Below are positions 50,289 to 58,388 of a DNA stretch of 64,000 bases, piece by piece; within the stretch, counting starts at the first letter, position 1, and each line of letters starts with the position of its first letter. The stretch covers positions 1-64,000 of the forward strand of contig CAVHCX010000005.1 in NCBI GenBank assembly GCA_963634745.1, in the 5' to 3' direction. The position numbers were made by a program, and so were the translations under genes. Source of the stretch: CAKRJP01 sp963634745. GTDB taxonomy: Bacteria; Bacillota; Clostridia; Lachnospirales; Lachnospiraceae. Under the pieces are notes generated by a model that worked only from the letters and a program-made list of their open reading frames with translations, did no database searches and was not told where the DNA came from.

Positions 50289-51164
50289 TTATAAAGTTTT
50301 TCCTGTAAGCATCTCATAAGCCTGAAGATATTTATTAATGGTTTTCTCCACGATATCCTCCGGCAAGGTCCAGTCATTTCCTGGATGTGAGGTTAACCAA
50401 TCTCTTGCAAACTGCTTGTCGAAGGATGGCTGACCATGTCCCGGCTCATAGGTATCTGCAGGCCAGAAACGAGAACTATCCGGTGTAAGCATCTCATCTC
50501 CGATATAGAAATTTCCTTCCTCATCGAAACCAAATTCGAATTTTGTATCTGCGATAATGATTCCGCGGCTTAATGCGTAGTCTGCGCATTTCTTGTAAAG
50601 AGCGATGGTATAATCACGAAGCTTAGTTGCATACTCTTCACCTTTTCCCGGGAAGTATTTCTCCAAGTGGTCAATGCTCTGCTCGAAAGAAATGTTCTCA
50701 TCGTGATCTCCGATTTCAGCCTTGGTAGAAGGAGTATAGATTGGCTCCGGCAATTTATCGGATTCTTTGAGGCCTTCCGGAAGCTTGATTCCGCAAACAG
50801 TTCCGTCTGCTTGGTAGCTCTTCCAGCCGCTTCCGGTAATATATCCACGAACGATACACTCAATAGGAAGCATCTCTAATTTCTTGCACATCATGCTGTT
50901 GCCGTCATACTGTGGCTGCTGGAAAAATTCCGGCATATCCTTTACATCCACAGAAATCATATGATTTGGAACAATGTCCTCTGTTAAGTCAAACCAGAAT
51001 TTAGACATCTGGGTTAAAACGGTTCCCTTCTTGGTAACCTGGTTATTTAAAATTACATCGTAGCAACTGATACGGTCAGTAGCCACCATAATGAGGCTGT
51101 CGCCGTTGTCATAGATCTCACGTACTTTACCTTCTTTGATCGGTTTCAATTCATTCATACTCAT
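50289..51164 (-). CDS. purC: SAICAR synthetase (phosphoribosylaminoimidazole-succinocarboxamide synthase)
   Basis: A 291-residue enzyme of purine synthesis that couples aspartate to CAIR with ATP. Signatures: GKVREIYDNGD (ATP loop, 12-22), LPIECIVRGYITGSGWKSY near 95-115 and IIIADTKFEFGFDEEG near 199. It is of the longer (about 290) type. It stands alone, away from other pur genes, with its own ribosome site AGAAAGGAT and terminator. Confidence 0.96.
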   Translation of the reverse strand: MSMNELKPIKEGKVREIYDNGDSLIMVATDRISCYDVILNNQVTKKGTVLTQMSKFWFDLTEDIVPNHMISVDVKDMPEFFQQPQYDGNSMMCKKLEMLPIECIVRGYITGSGWKSYQADGTVCGIKLPEGLKESDKLPEPIYTPSTKAEIGDHDENISFEQSIDHLEKYFPGKGEEYATKLRDYTIALYKKCADYALSRGIIIADTKFEFGFDEEGNFYIGDEMLTPDSSRFWPADTYEPGHGQPSFDKQFARDWLTSHPGNDWTLPEDIVEKTINKYLQAYEMLTGKTL

Positions 51165-51310
51165 AATGATTATCCTTTCTACGAAATAATAATAGGGTCT
51201 AAGTAGAGCTCTTGTTAATAATTAATTGCTCCTTATAATAGTATGCAGATTTATAAGAAAAAGCAATAGAAAATCTATAGAAAAATGGAATGTTGGGATA
51301 AAAATACACC

Positions 51311-51339
51311 TTTCTGCGAAAAACTTTCTGTGCTAAAAT
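51311..51339 (+). promoter_or_regulatory. Candidate extended -10 promoter for the DUF4317 gene
   Basis: TGCTAAAAT at 51331-51339 is an extended -10 (TG-n-TAAAAT) with TTTCTG 17 bp upstream. Leader about 50 bases. Confidence 0.4.
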
Positions 51340-51394
51340 TGAAAAATGCGCAAAGAAAAGTCGCGCCAGGTAAAACATAAGGGGAGCATTTACG

Positions 51395-52513
51395 ATGAAT
51401 AAAAAAGAAATCTTAGAGATCCGTAAACAATTTACACCGCAAAATTGTGCCATTACCCGCATTTGTGGATGCTACGTGGATCATGAAAAAGAAAAGAAAA
51501 CGGAACTAAAGAAGGCCTTTCTTTCCCTTCCGGAGGAGGAAGCCTTTAAGTATTTTGATATTTTCAAAAAAACCCTTTCAGGGACCCTGGGGAAAAATGT
51601 AATCAATATGGAGTTTCCTCTGGACCAGGAGGCACCCGGAGGTACCCAGGAATTCTTGCTAAAATTGCGGGATAGCAAATTACAGGATGACATGCTCCTG
51701 GAAGAGTTCTATGACAAGGTTATTGAAAATTATGTATACGACGAGAACTACTACATTATATTAATACATGCAGCCTATGACGTGCCGGGAAAGTCCACTG
51801 ACGGAATGGAAATGTTTGATTCTTCGGATATTGTATATGAGCATATTCTCTGTAGCATTTGCCCGGTAAACCTATCCAAGGCAGGGCTTACCTACAATGC
51901 CATGACCAACAATATTGAGGACCGTATCAGGGACTGGTTGGTGGAAGCCCCGGCCAAGGGCTTCTTGTTTCCGGCTTTTACAGACCGTAACAGTGACATT
52001 CATGGTGTCCTGTATTACACAAAGAAACCGGAGGAATTGCAGCCGGAATTTATTTCTAATGTATTGGGATCAAGGGTGCCTTTGACGGCCGGGGATCAAA
52101 AATCAGGCTTCCATGCCATTATCAGTGATACCTTGGAGGAAGAGTGCAGCTTTGAAGTGGTAAAGAACATTCATGATAGCTTAAATGAAATGATTGAAGA
52201 GGCAAAGGATTCCCCGGACCCTCTGGAATTATCGAAGCCGGATGTGAAGAGACTTTTATCCGAGAGCGGTGTGTCAGCGGAAAAAATGGAAGTCTTTGAG
52301 GAAGAATTCGAGGCGGTCATGGGAGAACAGAAAACGGTGCTGGCAACCAATATTGCCGATACCCGGACCTTCCAGGTAAAGACTGCGGATGTCGTGGTAA
52401 AGGTAAATCCGGACCGCTCAGACCTTATCGAGACAAGAGAAATTGACGGACGCAAATGCCTGGTAATTCCCATCGATGACCACTTGGAGGTCAACGGTAT
52501 CGAGATCCATTAA
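51395..52513 (+). CDS. DUF4317-family protein of unknown function
   Basis: A 372-residue soluble protein that I recognise as DUF4317 from its opening (NKKEILEIRKQFTPQNCAITRICGCYV) and overall length. It has no membrane segments, no signal peptide and no obvious catalytic motif. The C-terminal 50 residues are a small beta-rich module. The family is common in Lachnospiraceae and relatives and its role is unknown to me. It sits alone between purC and tRNA-Leu with its own ribosome site (AAGGGGAG). Confidence 0.85.
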   Translation: MNKKEILEIRKQFTPQNCAITRICGCYVDHEKEKKTELKKAFLSLPEEEAFKYFDIFKKTLSGTLGKNVINMEFPLDQEAPGGTQEFLLKLRDSKLQDDMLLEEFYDKVIENYVYDENYYIILIHAAYDVPGKSTDGMEMFDSSDIVYEHILCSICPVNLSKAGLTYNAMTNNIEDRIRDWLVEAPAKGFLFPAFTDRNSDIHGVLYYTKKPEELQPEFISNVLGSRVPLTAGDQKSGFHAIISDTLEEECSFEVVKNIHDSLNEMIEEAKDSPDPLELSKPDVKRLLSESGVSAEKMEVFEEEFEAVMGEQKTVLATNIADTRTFQVKTADVVVKVNPDRSDLIETREIDGRKCLVIPIDDHLEVNGIEIH

Positions 52514-52555
52514 AAAGGGGCCCTAAAATTGGTCCCAGATTCCTTGAAAAAATAA

Positions 52556-52584
52556 TTGCAAATTGATCTTCGCTGTGTTATGAT
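52556..52584 (+). promoter_or_regulatory. Promoter of tRNA-Leu
   Basis: TTGCAA at 52556-52561, 17 bp, TATGAT at 52579-52584; the tRNA begins 12 bases after the -10 box. Confidence 0.65.
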
Positions 52585-52595
52585 AGTCGTTGTCA

Positions 52596-52679
52596 GCGGA
52601 GATGGCGGAATGGCAGACGCGCTAGATTCAGGTTCTAGTGGGAGTTTATCCTGTGTGGGTTCAAGTCCCATTCTCCGCA
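52596..52679 (+). tRNA. tRNA-Leu (anticodon CAG)
   Basis: Acceptor arms GCGGAGA and TCTCCGC pair fully with discriminator A at 52679. The anticodon arm CTAGA-TTCAGGT-TCTAG presents CAG, reading CUG. A long variable arm and the GTTCAAGTC T-loop identify a class II tRNA. The 3' CCA is not encoded. Flanked by its own promoter and terminator. Confidence 0.97.
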
Positions 52680-52684
52680 TGATT

Positions 52685-52727
52685 AAAACCTCGAAATCTT
52701 GAGAAATCAAAGGTTTCGAGGTTTTTT
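52685..52727 (+). terminator. Terminator of tRNA-Leu
   Basis: A 12-bp stem AAAACCTCGAAA/TTTCGAGGTTTT with a 17-base loop and T-tract. Confidence 0.85.
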
Positions 52728-52836
52728 GCTTTCTATGCAGACCAATGAGAGTATCACAATTTGCATAAAAGTGTTAAAATGAACAAGTAAGACATGGGTT
52801 CGGAACCATATATTAGAGACAAGATAGGAGCAGACA

Positions 52837-53517
52837 ATGGCTAGTATTTTTGATATTTTAGGACCGGTGATGGTAGGTCCCTCCAGTTCCCACACGGCGG
52901 GAGCTGTTCGAATCGGTTTGATTGGACGCAAGCTTTTTGGCAGGCAGCCGGATTACGGAAAGATTTATTTGTCAGGATCTTTTGCAGCTACAGGGGCAGG
53001 CCATGGAACGGACAAGGCCTTGGTGGCCGGGCTTCTTGGAATGCAGCCGGATGATATGCGAATTCCGGATAGTTTTCGCATAGCCGAGGAAGCAGGACTA
53101 AAATTTGATATTGAGAAAAAAGAAATCAGAGGGGCTCATCCCAATACAGTGCAGCTGGTTTTAGAGGCAGAAGGTGCAGAACCCCTAAACATCCAGGCCT
53201 GTTCCATTGGAGGAGGCCGGATTCTGGTCAATCAAATTGACAACATTGACGTGAATTTCAATGCGGAGAGTAATACCCTGATTGTCCACAACGAGGACAA
53301 ACCGGGGCATGTGGCCCAGGTTACGGCAATTTTGCATCAGATTAATGTAAATATCGCAACCTTGCAACTCTTTCGAGATAAGAGGGGCGGCTATGCTGTT
53401 ATGGTTATTGAGACCGATGAGGTAATCCCGGATATGGCCATCCAGTGGCTTCGAAGGTTAGACGGAATTATTAAAGTAACGTTCTTTAATGTAAATGAAG
53501 GAATAGATGCCAATTAG
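52837..53517 (+). CDS. sdaAB: L-serine dehydratase, beta subunit
   Basis: A 226-residue beta subunit of the oxygen-sensitive iron-sulfur L-serine deaminase, which turns serine into pyruvate and ammonia. It has the family signature ILGPVMVGPSSSHTAGAVRIG at the N-terminus, a GTDKALVAGLLGM stretch and a C-terminal ACT domain (about 150-222; NEDKPGHVAQVTAILHQINVNIATL) that may sense serine. Ribosome site GATAGGAGC. The alpha subunit follows after 12 bp. Confidence 0.95.
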   Translation: MASIFDILGPVMVGPSSSHTAGAVRIGLIGRKLFGRQPDYGKIYLSGSFAATGAGHGTDKALVAGLLGMQPDDMRIPDSFRIAEEAGLKFDIEKKEIRGAHPNTVQLVLEAEGAEPLNIQACSIGGGRILVNQIDNIDVNFNAESNTLIVHNEDKPGHVAQVTAILHQINVNIATLQLFRDKRGGYAVMVIETDEVIPDMAIQWLRRLDGIIKVTFFNVNEGIDAN

Positions 53518-53529
53518 AGGAGGGAAGAG

Positions 53530-54399
53530 ATGTCATTTCAATCAATGGATGGAATTTGCAAAAGATGCAAGGAATTAGATCTTCCTTTTTGGAAGGCGAT
53601 ACAGCTGGAGGATTGCACAGAGCGGGCAGTTTCTGAGGCGGATTCCCTGGACCAGATGAATTATATGTGGAAATCTATGGAAGATAGCGTAGATGCCTAT
53701 GAGGCTGGCCTTTCTTCTAACAGTGGCTTGGTAGGGACAGAAGGTGGCCTTATGGAAGCCTATAATGAAAAAGGGGAGACTCTTTGCGGGGCTTTTATGG
53801 GGAAGGTAATGGCCACTGCCCTGAAGATGGGATGCAACAATGCCTGTATGAAGCGAATTGTGGCGGCTCCCACAGCAGGAGCCTGCGGGGTTATGCCGGC
53901 GGTCCTGGTGACCTATCAGAGAGAACATGAGATTCCCAGAGAAAAGATGGTGGAAGCTATGTATGTGGCAGCCGGCATTGGCCAGGTCATTGCCCACAGG
54001 GCCTATATTGCAGGTGCTTCCGGTGGATGCCAGGCGGAAATCGGTTCGGCAGCAGCAATGGCTGCAGGAGCCATCTGTTACCTCAAGGGAGGGGATAATG
54101 AGCAGATCTCCCATGCCTGCGCCATGTCATTAAAAAATCTTATGGGCCTGGTCTGCGATCCGGTAGGAGGATTGGTGGAGGTGCCCTGTGTGAAGCGAAA
54201 TGTCATTGGAGCCTTTGACGCCCTTTCGGCAGCCGACATGGCCCTGGCAGGAATTAAAAGTCAGATTCCGGTAGACCAGGTCATTGATGCTATGCGAGAA
54301 GTGGGAGATAAAATGGATCCGAGTCTGAAAGAGACAGGTGTTGGCGGCGTTGCAGGAAGCCCCAGGGCCCATGAGATTGTAGAAGAGCTTGGCATGTAA
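53530..54399 (+). CDS. sdaAA: L-serine dehydratase, alpha subunit
   Basis: A 289-residue catalytic subunit with the [4Fe-4S] cluster cysteines in CNNACMKRIVAAPTAGACG and VCDPVGGLVEVPCVKRN, and the SSNSGLVGTEGGLMEAY loop. Together with sdaAB it makes the two-subunit enzyme typical of Firmicutes. Ribosome site AGGAGGGAAG. The sirtuin gene follows 49 bp later. Confidence 0.95.
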   Translation: MSFQSMDGICKRCKELDLPFWKAIQLEDCTERAVSEADSLDQMNYMWKSMEDSVDAYEAGLSSNSGLVGTEGGLMEAYNEKGETLCGAFMGKVMATALKMGCNNACMKRIVAAPTAGACGVMPAVLVTYQREHEIPREKMVEAMYVAAGIGQVIAHRAYIAGASGGCQAEIGSAAAMAAGAICYLKGGDNEQISHACAMSLKNLMGLVCDPVGGLVEVPCVKRNVIGAFDALSAADMALAGIKSQIPVDQVIDAMREVGDKMDPSLKETGVGGVAGSPRAHEIVEELGM

Positions 54400-54448
54400 G
54401 GTCATAGAAGACTAGGACAAAACAAAAATAGAAAGGGGAGGAAATAGG

Positions 54449-55177
54449 ATGTATGAAGAGGAGATAGCAAAGCTACAGGCAATTATTGACGACAGCGAAA
54501 GAATTGTCTTTTTTGGGGGCGCAGGAGTGTCCACAGAAAGTGGGATCCCGGACTTTCGAAGCGCAGATGGTATTTATCATCAACAATATAAGTATTCCCC
54601 GGAGCAGATTGTAAGTCATAGCTTTTTTGTAAGACAGACCGATGCCTTCTATGACTTCTATAAGGAGAAAATGATTTTTCTAGATGCGAAACCCAATCCG
54701 GCCCATCTTAAGCTGGCTGAGCTTGAGGCTGCCGGGAAGCTTACAGCGGTAGTGACTCAGAATATCGACGGCCTTCACCAGGCGGCAGGAAGCAAAAAAG
54801 TCTATGAGCTTCATGGAAGCATCATGCGTAATTACTGTCAAAAATGCAAGCGATTTTATGATGTAAATTATGTAAAATCCGCCAAAGGGACTCCCCACTG
54901 TGAATGCGGTGGCATTATCAAGCCGGATGTGGTACTTTACGAGGAGGGCCTAGATTCCCAGGTGATCCAGGGAAGTATCGCAGCCATCAGCCAGGCGGAT
55001 ACCCTGATTATCGGAGGAACTTCCCTGGTCGTATATCCTGCTGCCAGCTTTATTGATTATTTTAGAGGCAAGCATTTGGTGGTAATTAATAAAAGTGCCA
55101 CAGCAAGAGAAGTGGGAGCCGAACTTACGATCGCAGCTCCCATCGGAGAGATTCTTGGGGCTATTCGGGTTTCTTAA
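54449..55177 (+). CDS. cobB: Sirtuin (NAD-dependent protein deacylase)
   Basis: A 242-residue Sir2-family enzyme removing acyl groups from lysines with NAD. NAD-site motifs GAGVSTESGIPDFRS (near 24-38) and TQNIDGLHQ (near 109), catalytic His in YELHGS (near 126), and the four zinc cysteines in CQKC and CEC-G. Length is the usual minimal sirtuin. GGGGAGGAAA ribosome site. Last gene before the valS leader, after the serine dehydratase pair. Confidence 0.93.
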   Translation: MYEEEIAKLQAIIDDSERIVFFGGAGVSTESGIPDFRSADGIYHQQYKYSPEQIVSHSFFVRQTDAFYDFYKEKMIFLDAKPNPAHLKLAELEAAGKLTAVVTQNIDGLHQAAGSKKVYELHGSIMRNYCQKCKRFYDVNYVKSAKGTPHCECGGIIKPDVVLYEEGLDSQVIQGSIAAISQADTLIIGGTSLVVYPAASFIDYFRGKHLVVINKSATAREVGAELTIAAPIGEILGAIRVS

Positions 55178-55247
55178 AAGAGGGGTAAACTAGGCCTTTT
55201 CTCGGGAAATCCAATCCTTAAGAGTTTGTGAAAATTCCTTGAACATC

Positions 55248-55276
55248 TTGACAAAATAAGGGCGCATGACTATGAT
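55248..55276 (+). promoter_or_regulatory. Promoter of the valS T-box transcript
   Basis: Consensus TTGACA at 55248-55253, exactly 17 bp, TATGAT at 55271-55276; start near 55283. It lies inside the loop and left arm of the hairpin described next. Confidence 0.75.
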
Positions 55277-55298
55277 ATTTGGTAGTTTATGCGCCCTT
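55258..55298 (+). terminator. Terminator hairpin after the sirtuin gene, wrapped around the valS promoter
   Basis: A 10-bp stem AAGGGCGCAT/ATGCGCCCTT with a 21-base loop followed by T residues. Transcripts from the sirtuin gene would end here, while the valS transcript begins within it and would carry only the right arm. Confidence 0.65.
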
Positions 55299-55623
55299 TT
55301 TCTGTTGATATACAAGTAGAAAGTCAAGGACAAGAGACAGTTTTTGGGCATTATATTTTGAAAGGCAATGAAGAAGAGGAGTAGGTAGTTCTGACCTGAC
55401 AGAGAGAGGAATTGGAGGTTGAGAGTTCCTTAAGGATACAGGGTGCTGAAGGTAGCTTTGGAGCTGGGTGGCTGAGAAGTCTTTGGGCTGGGCTTAAGGA
55501 CAGGTAGGCGATCACGGAATCGTTCACGTTATAGAATAAGAGGAGAGTATAGATCTATTCTATATAAATGAAGGTGGTACCGCGATGCTCGTCGCCCTTT
55601 ATGAATAAGGGGTGGCGTTTTTT
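55283..55623 (+). promoter_or_regulatory. T-box riboswitch (valine) controlling valS
   Basis: Leader with Stem I start AAGAAGAGGAGTAGG, a plausible specifier GTA (55452-55454, valine) just before GCTTTGGAGC, the conserved T-box AGGTGGTACCGCGA at 55572-55585 and a closing terminator (TCGCCCTT...GGGTGGCG, 55592-55617) with a T-run to 55623. Senses uncharged tRNA-Val. Confidence 0.92.
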
Positions 55624-55729
55624 GTTGCATAAACCGGCCGACTTATATGGGGCTGGGTAAAATGCAATTTCCGATGGAATCCCTTATGAAATACGAAGCC
55701 AAAAGATAAAGATTTATGAGGAGAAAATT

Positions 55730-58384
55730 ATGAGCCAAAATTTGGAGACAACTTACAATCCCAAAGCCATTGAGGCGAAACTTTATGACAAGTGGTGTGA
55801 GAATAAATATTTCCATGCAGAGGTAGATCGAAGCAGGAAACCATTTACTACTGTAATGCCACCACCGAATATTACAGGTAAACTTCATATGGGACATGCC
55901 CTGGATAATACCCTGCAGGATATTATTATCCGCTATAAGAGAATGCAGGGATACAATGCCCTGTGGATTCCGGGAACCGACCATGCCGCTATTTCTACAG
56001 AGGTTAAGGTTACCAACCAGTTAAAGGAAGAGGGAATCGATAAGAAGGAATTAGGAAGAGAGAAGTTCTTAGAGAGAACCTGGCAGTGGAAGGAAGAGTA
56101 TGCGGGAACCATCGAGTCCCAGCTTAAGAAATTAGGTGTATCCTGTGACTGGGACAGAGAGCGTTTTACCATGGATGAGGGATGCTCTGAGGCAGTTTCT
56201 CAGGTATTTATCAACCTTCACGAAAAAGGATTTATCTACAAGGGATCCAGAATCATTAACTGGTGTCCGGTTTGTAAGACTTCCTTGTCTGATGCTGAGG
56301 TTGAGCATGAAGAGCAGGATGGATTCTTCTGGCATATTAAGTATCCGGTAGTAGGAAGCGATGACTCCCTTGAGATTGCCACCACAAGACCGGAGACTCT
56401 TTTGGGAGATACAGCCATTGCGGTACATCCGGAAGATGAAAGATATAAGGATATTGTCGGAAAAAATGTAATCCTTCCATTAGTGGGAAGAGAGATTCCT
56501 GTTGTGGCAGATTACTATGTAGATAAAGAGTTTGGAACCGGTGCTGTAAAGATTACACCGGCGCATGATCCTAACGATTTCGAGGTAGGAAAGCGTCATA
56601 ACCTTCCGGAGATCAATATTATGAACGACGATGCCACGATCAATGCTAACGGTGGCAAGTATGAGGGTATGGACCGCTATGAGGCTCGTAAGCAGATTGT
56701 AAAAGAGCTTGAGGAGCAGGGATATTTGGTAAAAATTGTTCCCCACTCTCATAATGTAGGAACCCACGATCGGTGCAAGACTACCGTAGAGCCTTTGATC
56801 AAGCAGCAGTGGTTTGTGAAAATGGAAGAGCTGGCTAAACCGGCCATTAATGCCATTAAGACCGGAGAGCTTCGTTTTGTTCCGGAGAGATTTGACAAGA
56901 TTTATCTTCACTGGTTAGAGAATATCCGTGATTGGTGTATCTCCAGACAGATTTGGTGGGGTCACAGAATCCCGGCTTACTATTGTGATGACTGCGGTGA
57001 GATCGTAGTGGCAAAAGAACTTCCAAAGAAGTGCCCAAAATGTGGATGTACCCACTTTACCCAGGACGAGGATACCTTGGATACCTGGTTTTCTTCTGCC
57101 CTCTGGCCATTCTCAACCTTAGGTTGGCCGAAGCAGACAGAAGATCTTGACTATTTCTATCCGACGGATGTATTGGTTACCGGATATGACATCATTTTCT
57201 TCTGGGTAATCCGTATGGTATTTTCCGGCTATGCCCACACTGGCAAGTCTCCTTTCCATACTGTATTTATTCATGGCTTGGTTCGTGATTCCCAGGGACG
57301 CAAGATGAGTAAATCCTTAGGAAATGGTATCGATCCTTTGGATATTATTGACCAGTACGGTGCAGATGCCCTTCGTATGACCTTGATTACAGGAAATGCA
57401 CCCGGAAATGATATGCGTTTCTACAATGAGAAGGTAGAGGCAAGCCGTAACTTTGCAAATAAGGTATGGAATGCTTCCAGATTTATCCTTATGAACATGG
57501 AAGGCAAGGAGATCACAACTCCTACTGATCTAAAGGACCGTCCGGCAGATCGTTGGATACTTTCTAAGTGCAACCGCTTGGTTAAAGATGTTACAGAAAA
57601 TATGGACAAGTTCGACCTTGGTATCGCCCTGTCTAAGATCTATGATTTTATGTGGGATGAGTTCTGCGACTGGTACATTGAGCTAGCTAAATATCGAATC
57701 TATCATGCAGATGAGGATGCAGTCAGTGCCAACGATGCCCTTTGGACCTTAAGAGAAGTTCTTAAGACTTCCCTTAAATTGCTGCACCCATATATGCCTT
57801 TCGTTACAGAGGAAATTTATAGCAAGCTGATTCCGGAAGAAGAGTCTCTTATGATGTCTCAGTGGCCGGTATATCAGGAGGCTTATAACTTCCCGGCAGA
57901 GGAAAATCTTGTAGATCACTACAAGGAGATTGTTCGCGGTGTCAGAAATGTCCGCGCAGAAATGAATGTTCCGAATTCTCGCAAGGCTAGCATCTATGTA
58001 GTTACAGAGGATAAGGACCTTCAGGCAGGTTTAGGACTCTTAAAAGAATCTGCTATGATGATGGCAGCTGCCAATAACTTTGTAATCCAGGCAGATAAGA
58101 CCGGTATTGCAGAGGATGCAGTTTCTGTTGTAGTGGCAGATGCTACTGTATATGTACCTCTTGAGGAATTGGTAGACTTTGCCCAGGAGGCAGAGCGTCT
58201 AACGAAAGAGGCTCAGAAACTAGAAAAGGAGATTGCTCGTGCAGAAGGTATGCTTAACAATGAAAAATTTGTCAGCAAGGCACCGGAAGCTAAGGTACAG
58301 GCAGAGCGGGATAAGCTCGAAAAATATAGACAGATGTTAGAACAGGTGAATGAGCGTCTTGCCGGCTTGAAGAACCGAGCATAA
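55730..58384 (+). CDS. valS: Valyl-tRNA synthetase
   Basis: An 884-residue class I synthetase. HIGH-type motif PPNITGKLHMGHAL (about 44-57), the editing domain in the middle (ATTRPETLLGDTAIAVHP), KMSKS motif GRKMSKSLGNGIDP (about 524-537), anticodon-binding domain and the C-terminal coiled coil (about 815-884) that clamps the tRNA. Full length. Under the valine T-box. The next gene starts only 4 bp after its stop. Confidence 0.97.
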   Translation: MSQNLETTYNPKAIEAKLYDKWCENKYFHAEVDRSRKPFTTVMPPPNITGKLHMGHALDNTLQDIIIRYKRMQGYNALWIPGTDHAAISTEVKVTNQLKEEGIDKKELGREKFLERTWQWKEEYAGTIESQLKKLGVSCDWDRERFTMDEGCSEAVSQVFINLHEKGFIYKGSRIINWCPVCKTSLSDAEVEHEEQDGFFWHIKYPVVGSDDSLEIATTRPETLLGDTAIAVHPEDERYKDIVGKNVILPLVGREIPVVADYYVDKEFGTGAVKITPAHDPNDFEVGKRHNLPEINIMNDDATINANGGKYEGMDRYEARKQIVKELEEQGYLVKIVPHSHNVGTHDRCKTTVEPLIKQQWFVKMEELAKPAINAIKTGELRFVPERFDKIYLHWLENIRDWCISRQIWWGHRIPAYYCDDCGEIVVAKELPKKCPKCGCTHFTQDEDTLDTWFSSALWPFSTLGWPKQTEDLDYFYPTDVLVTGYDIIFFWVIRMVFSGYAHTGKSPFHTVFIHGLVRDSQGRKMSKSLGNGIDPLDIIDQYGADALRMTLITGNAPGNDMRFYNEKVEASRNFANKVWNASRFILMNMEGKEITTPTDLKDRPADRWILSKCNRLVKDVTENMDKFDLGIALSKIYDFMWDEFCDWYIELAKYRIYHADEDAVSANDALWTLREVLKTSLKLLHPYMPFVTEEIYSKLIPEEESLMMSQWPVYQEAYNFPAEENLVDHYKEIVRGVRNVRAEMNVPNSRKASIYVVTEDKDLQAGLGLLKESAMMMAAANNFVIQADKTGIAEDAVSVVVADATVYVPLEELVDFAQEAERLTKEAQKLEKEIARAEGMLNNEKFVSKAPEAKVQAERDKLEKYRQMLEQVNERLAGLKNRA

Positions 58385-58388
58385 CAAA

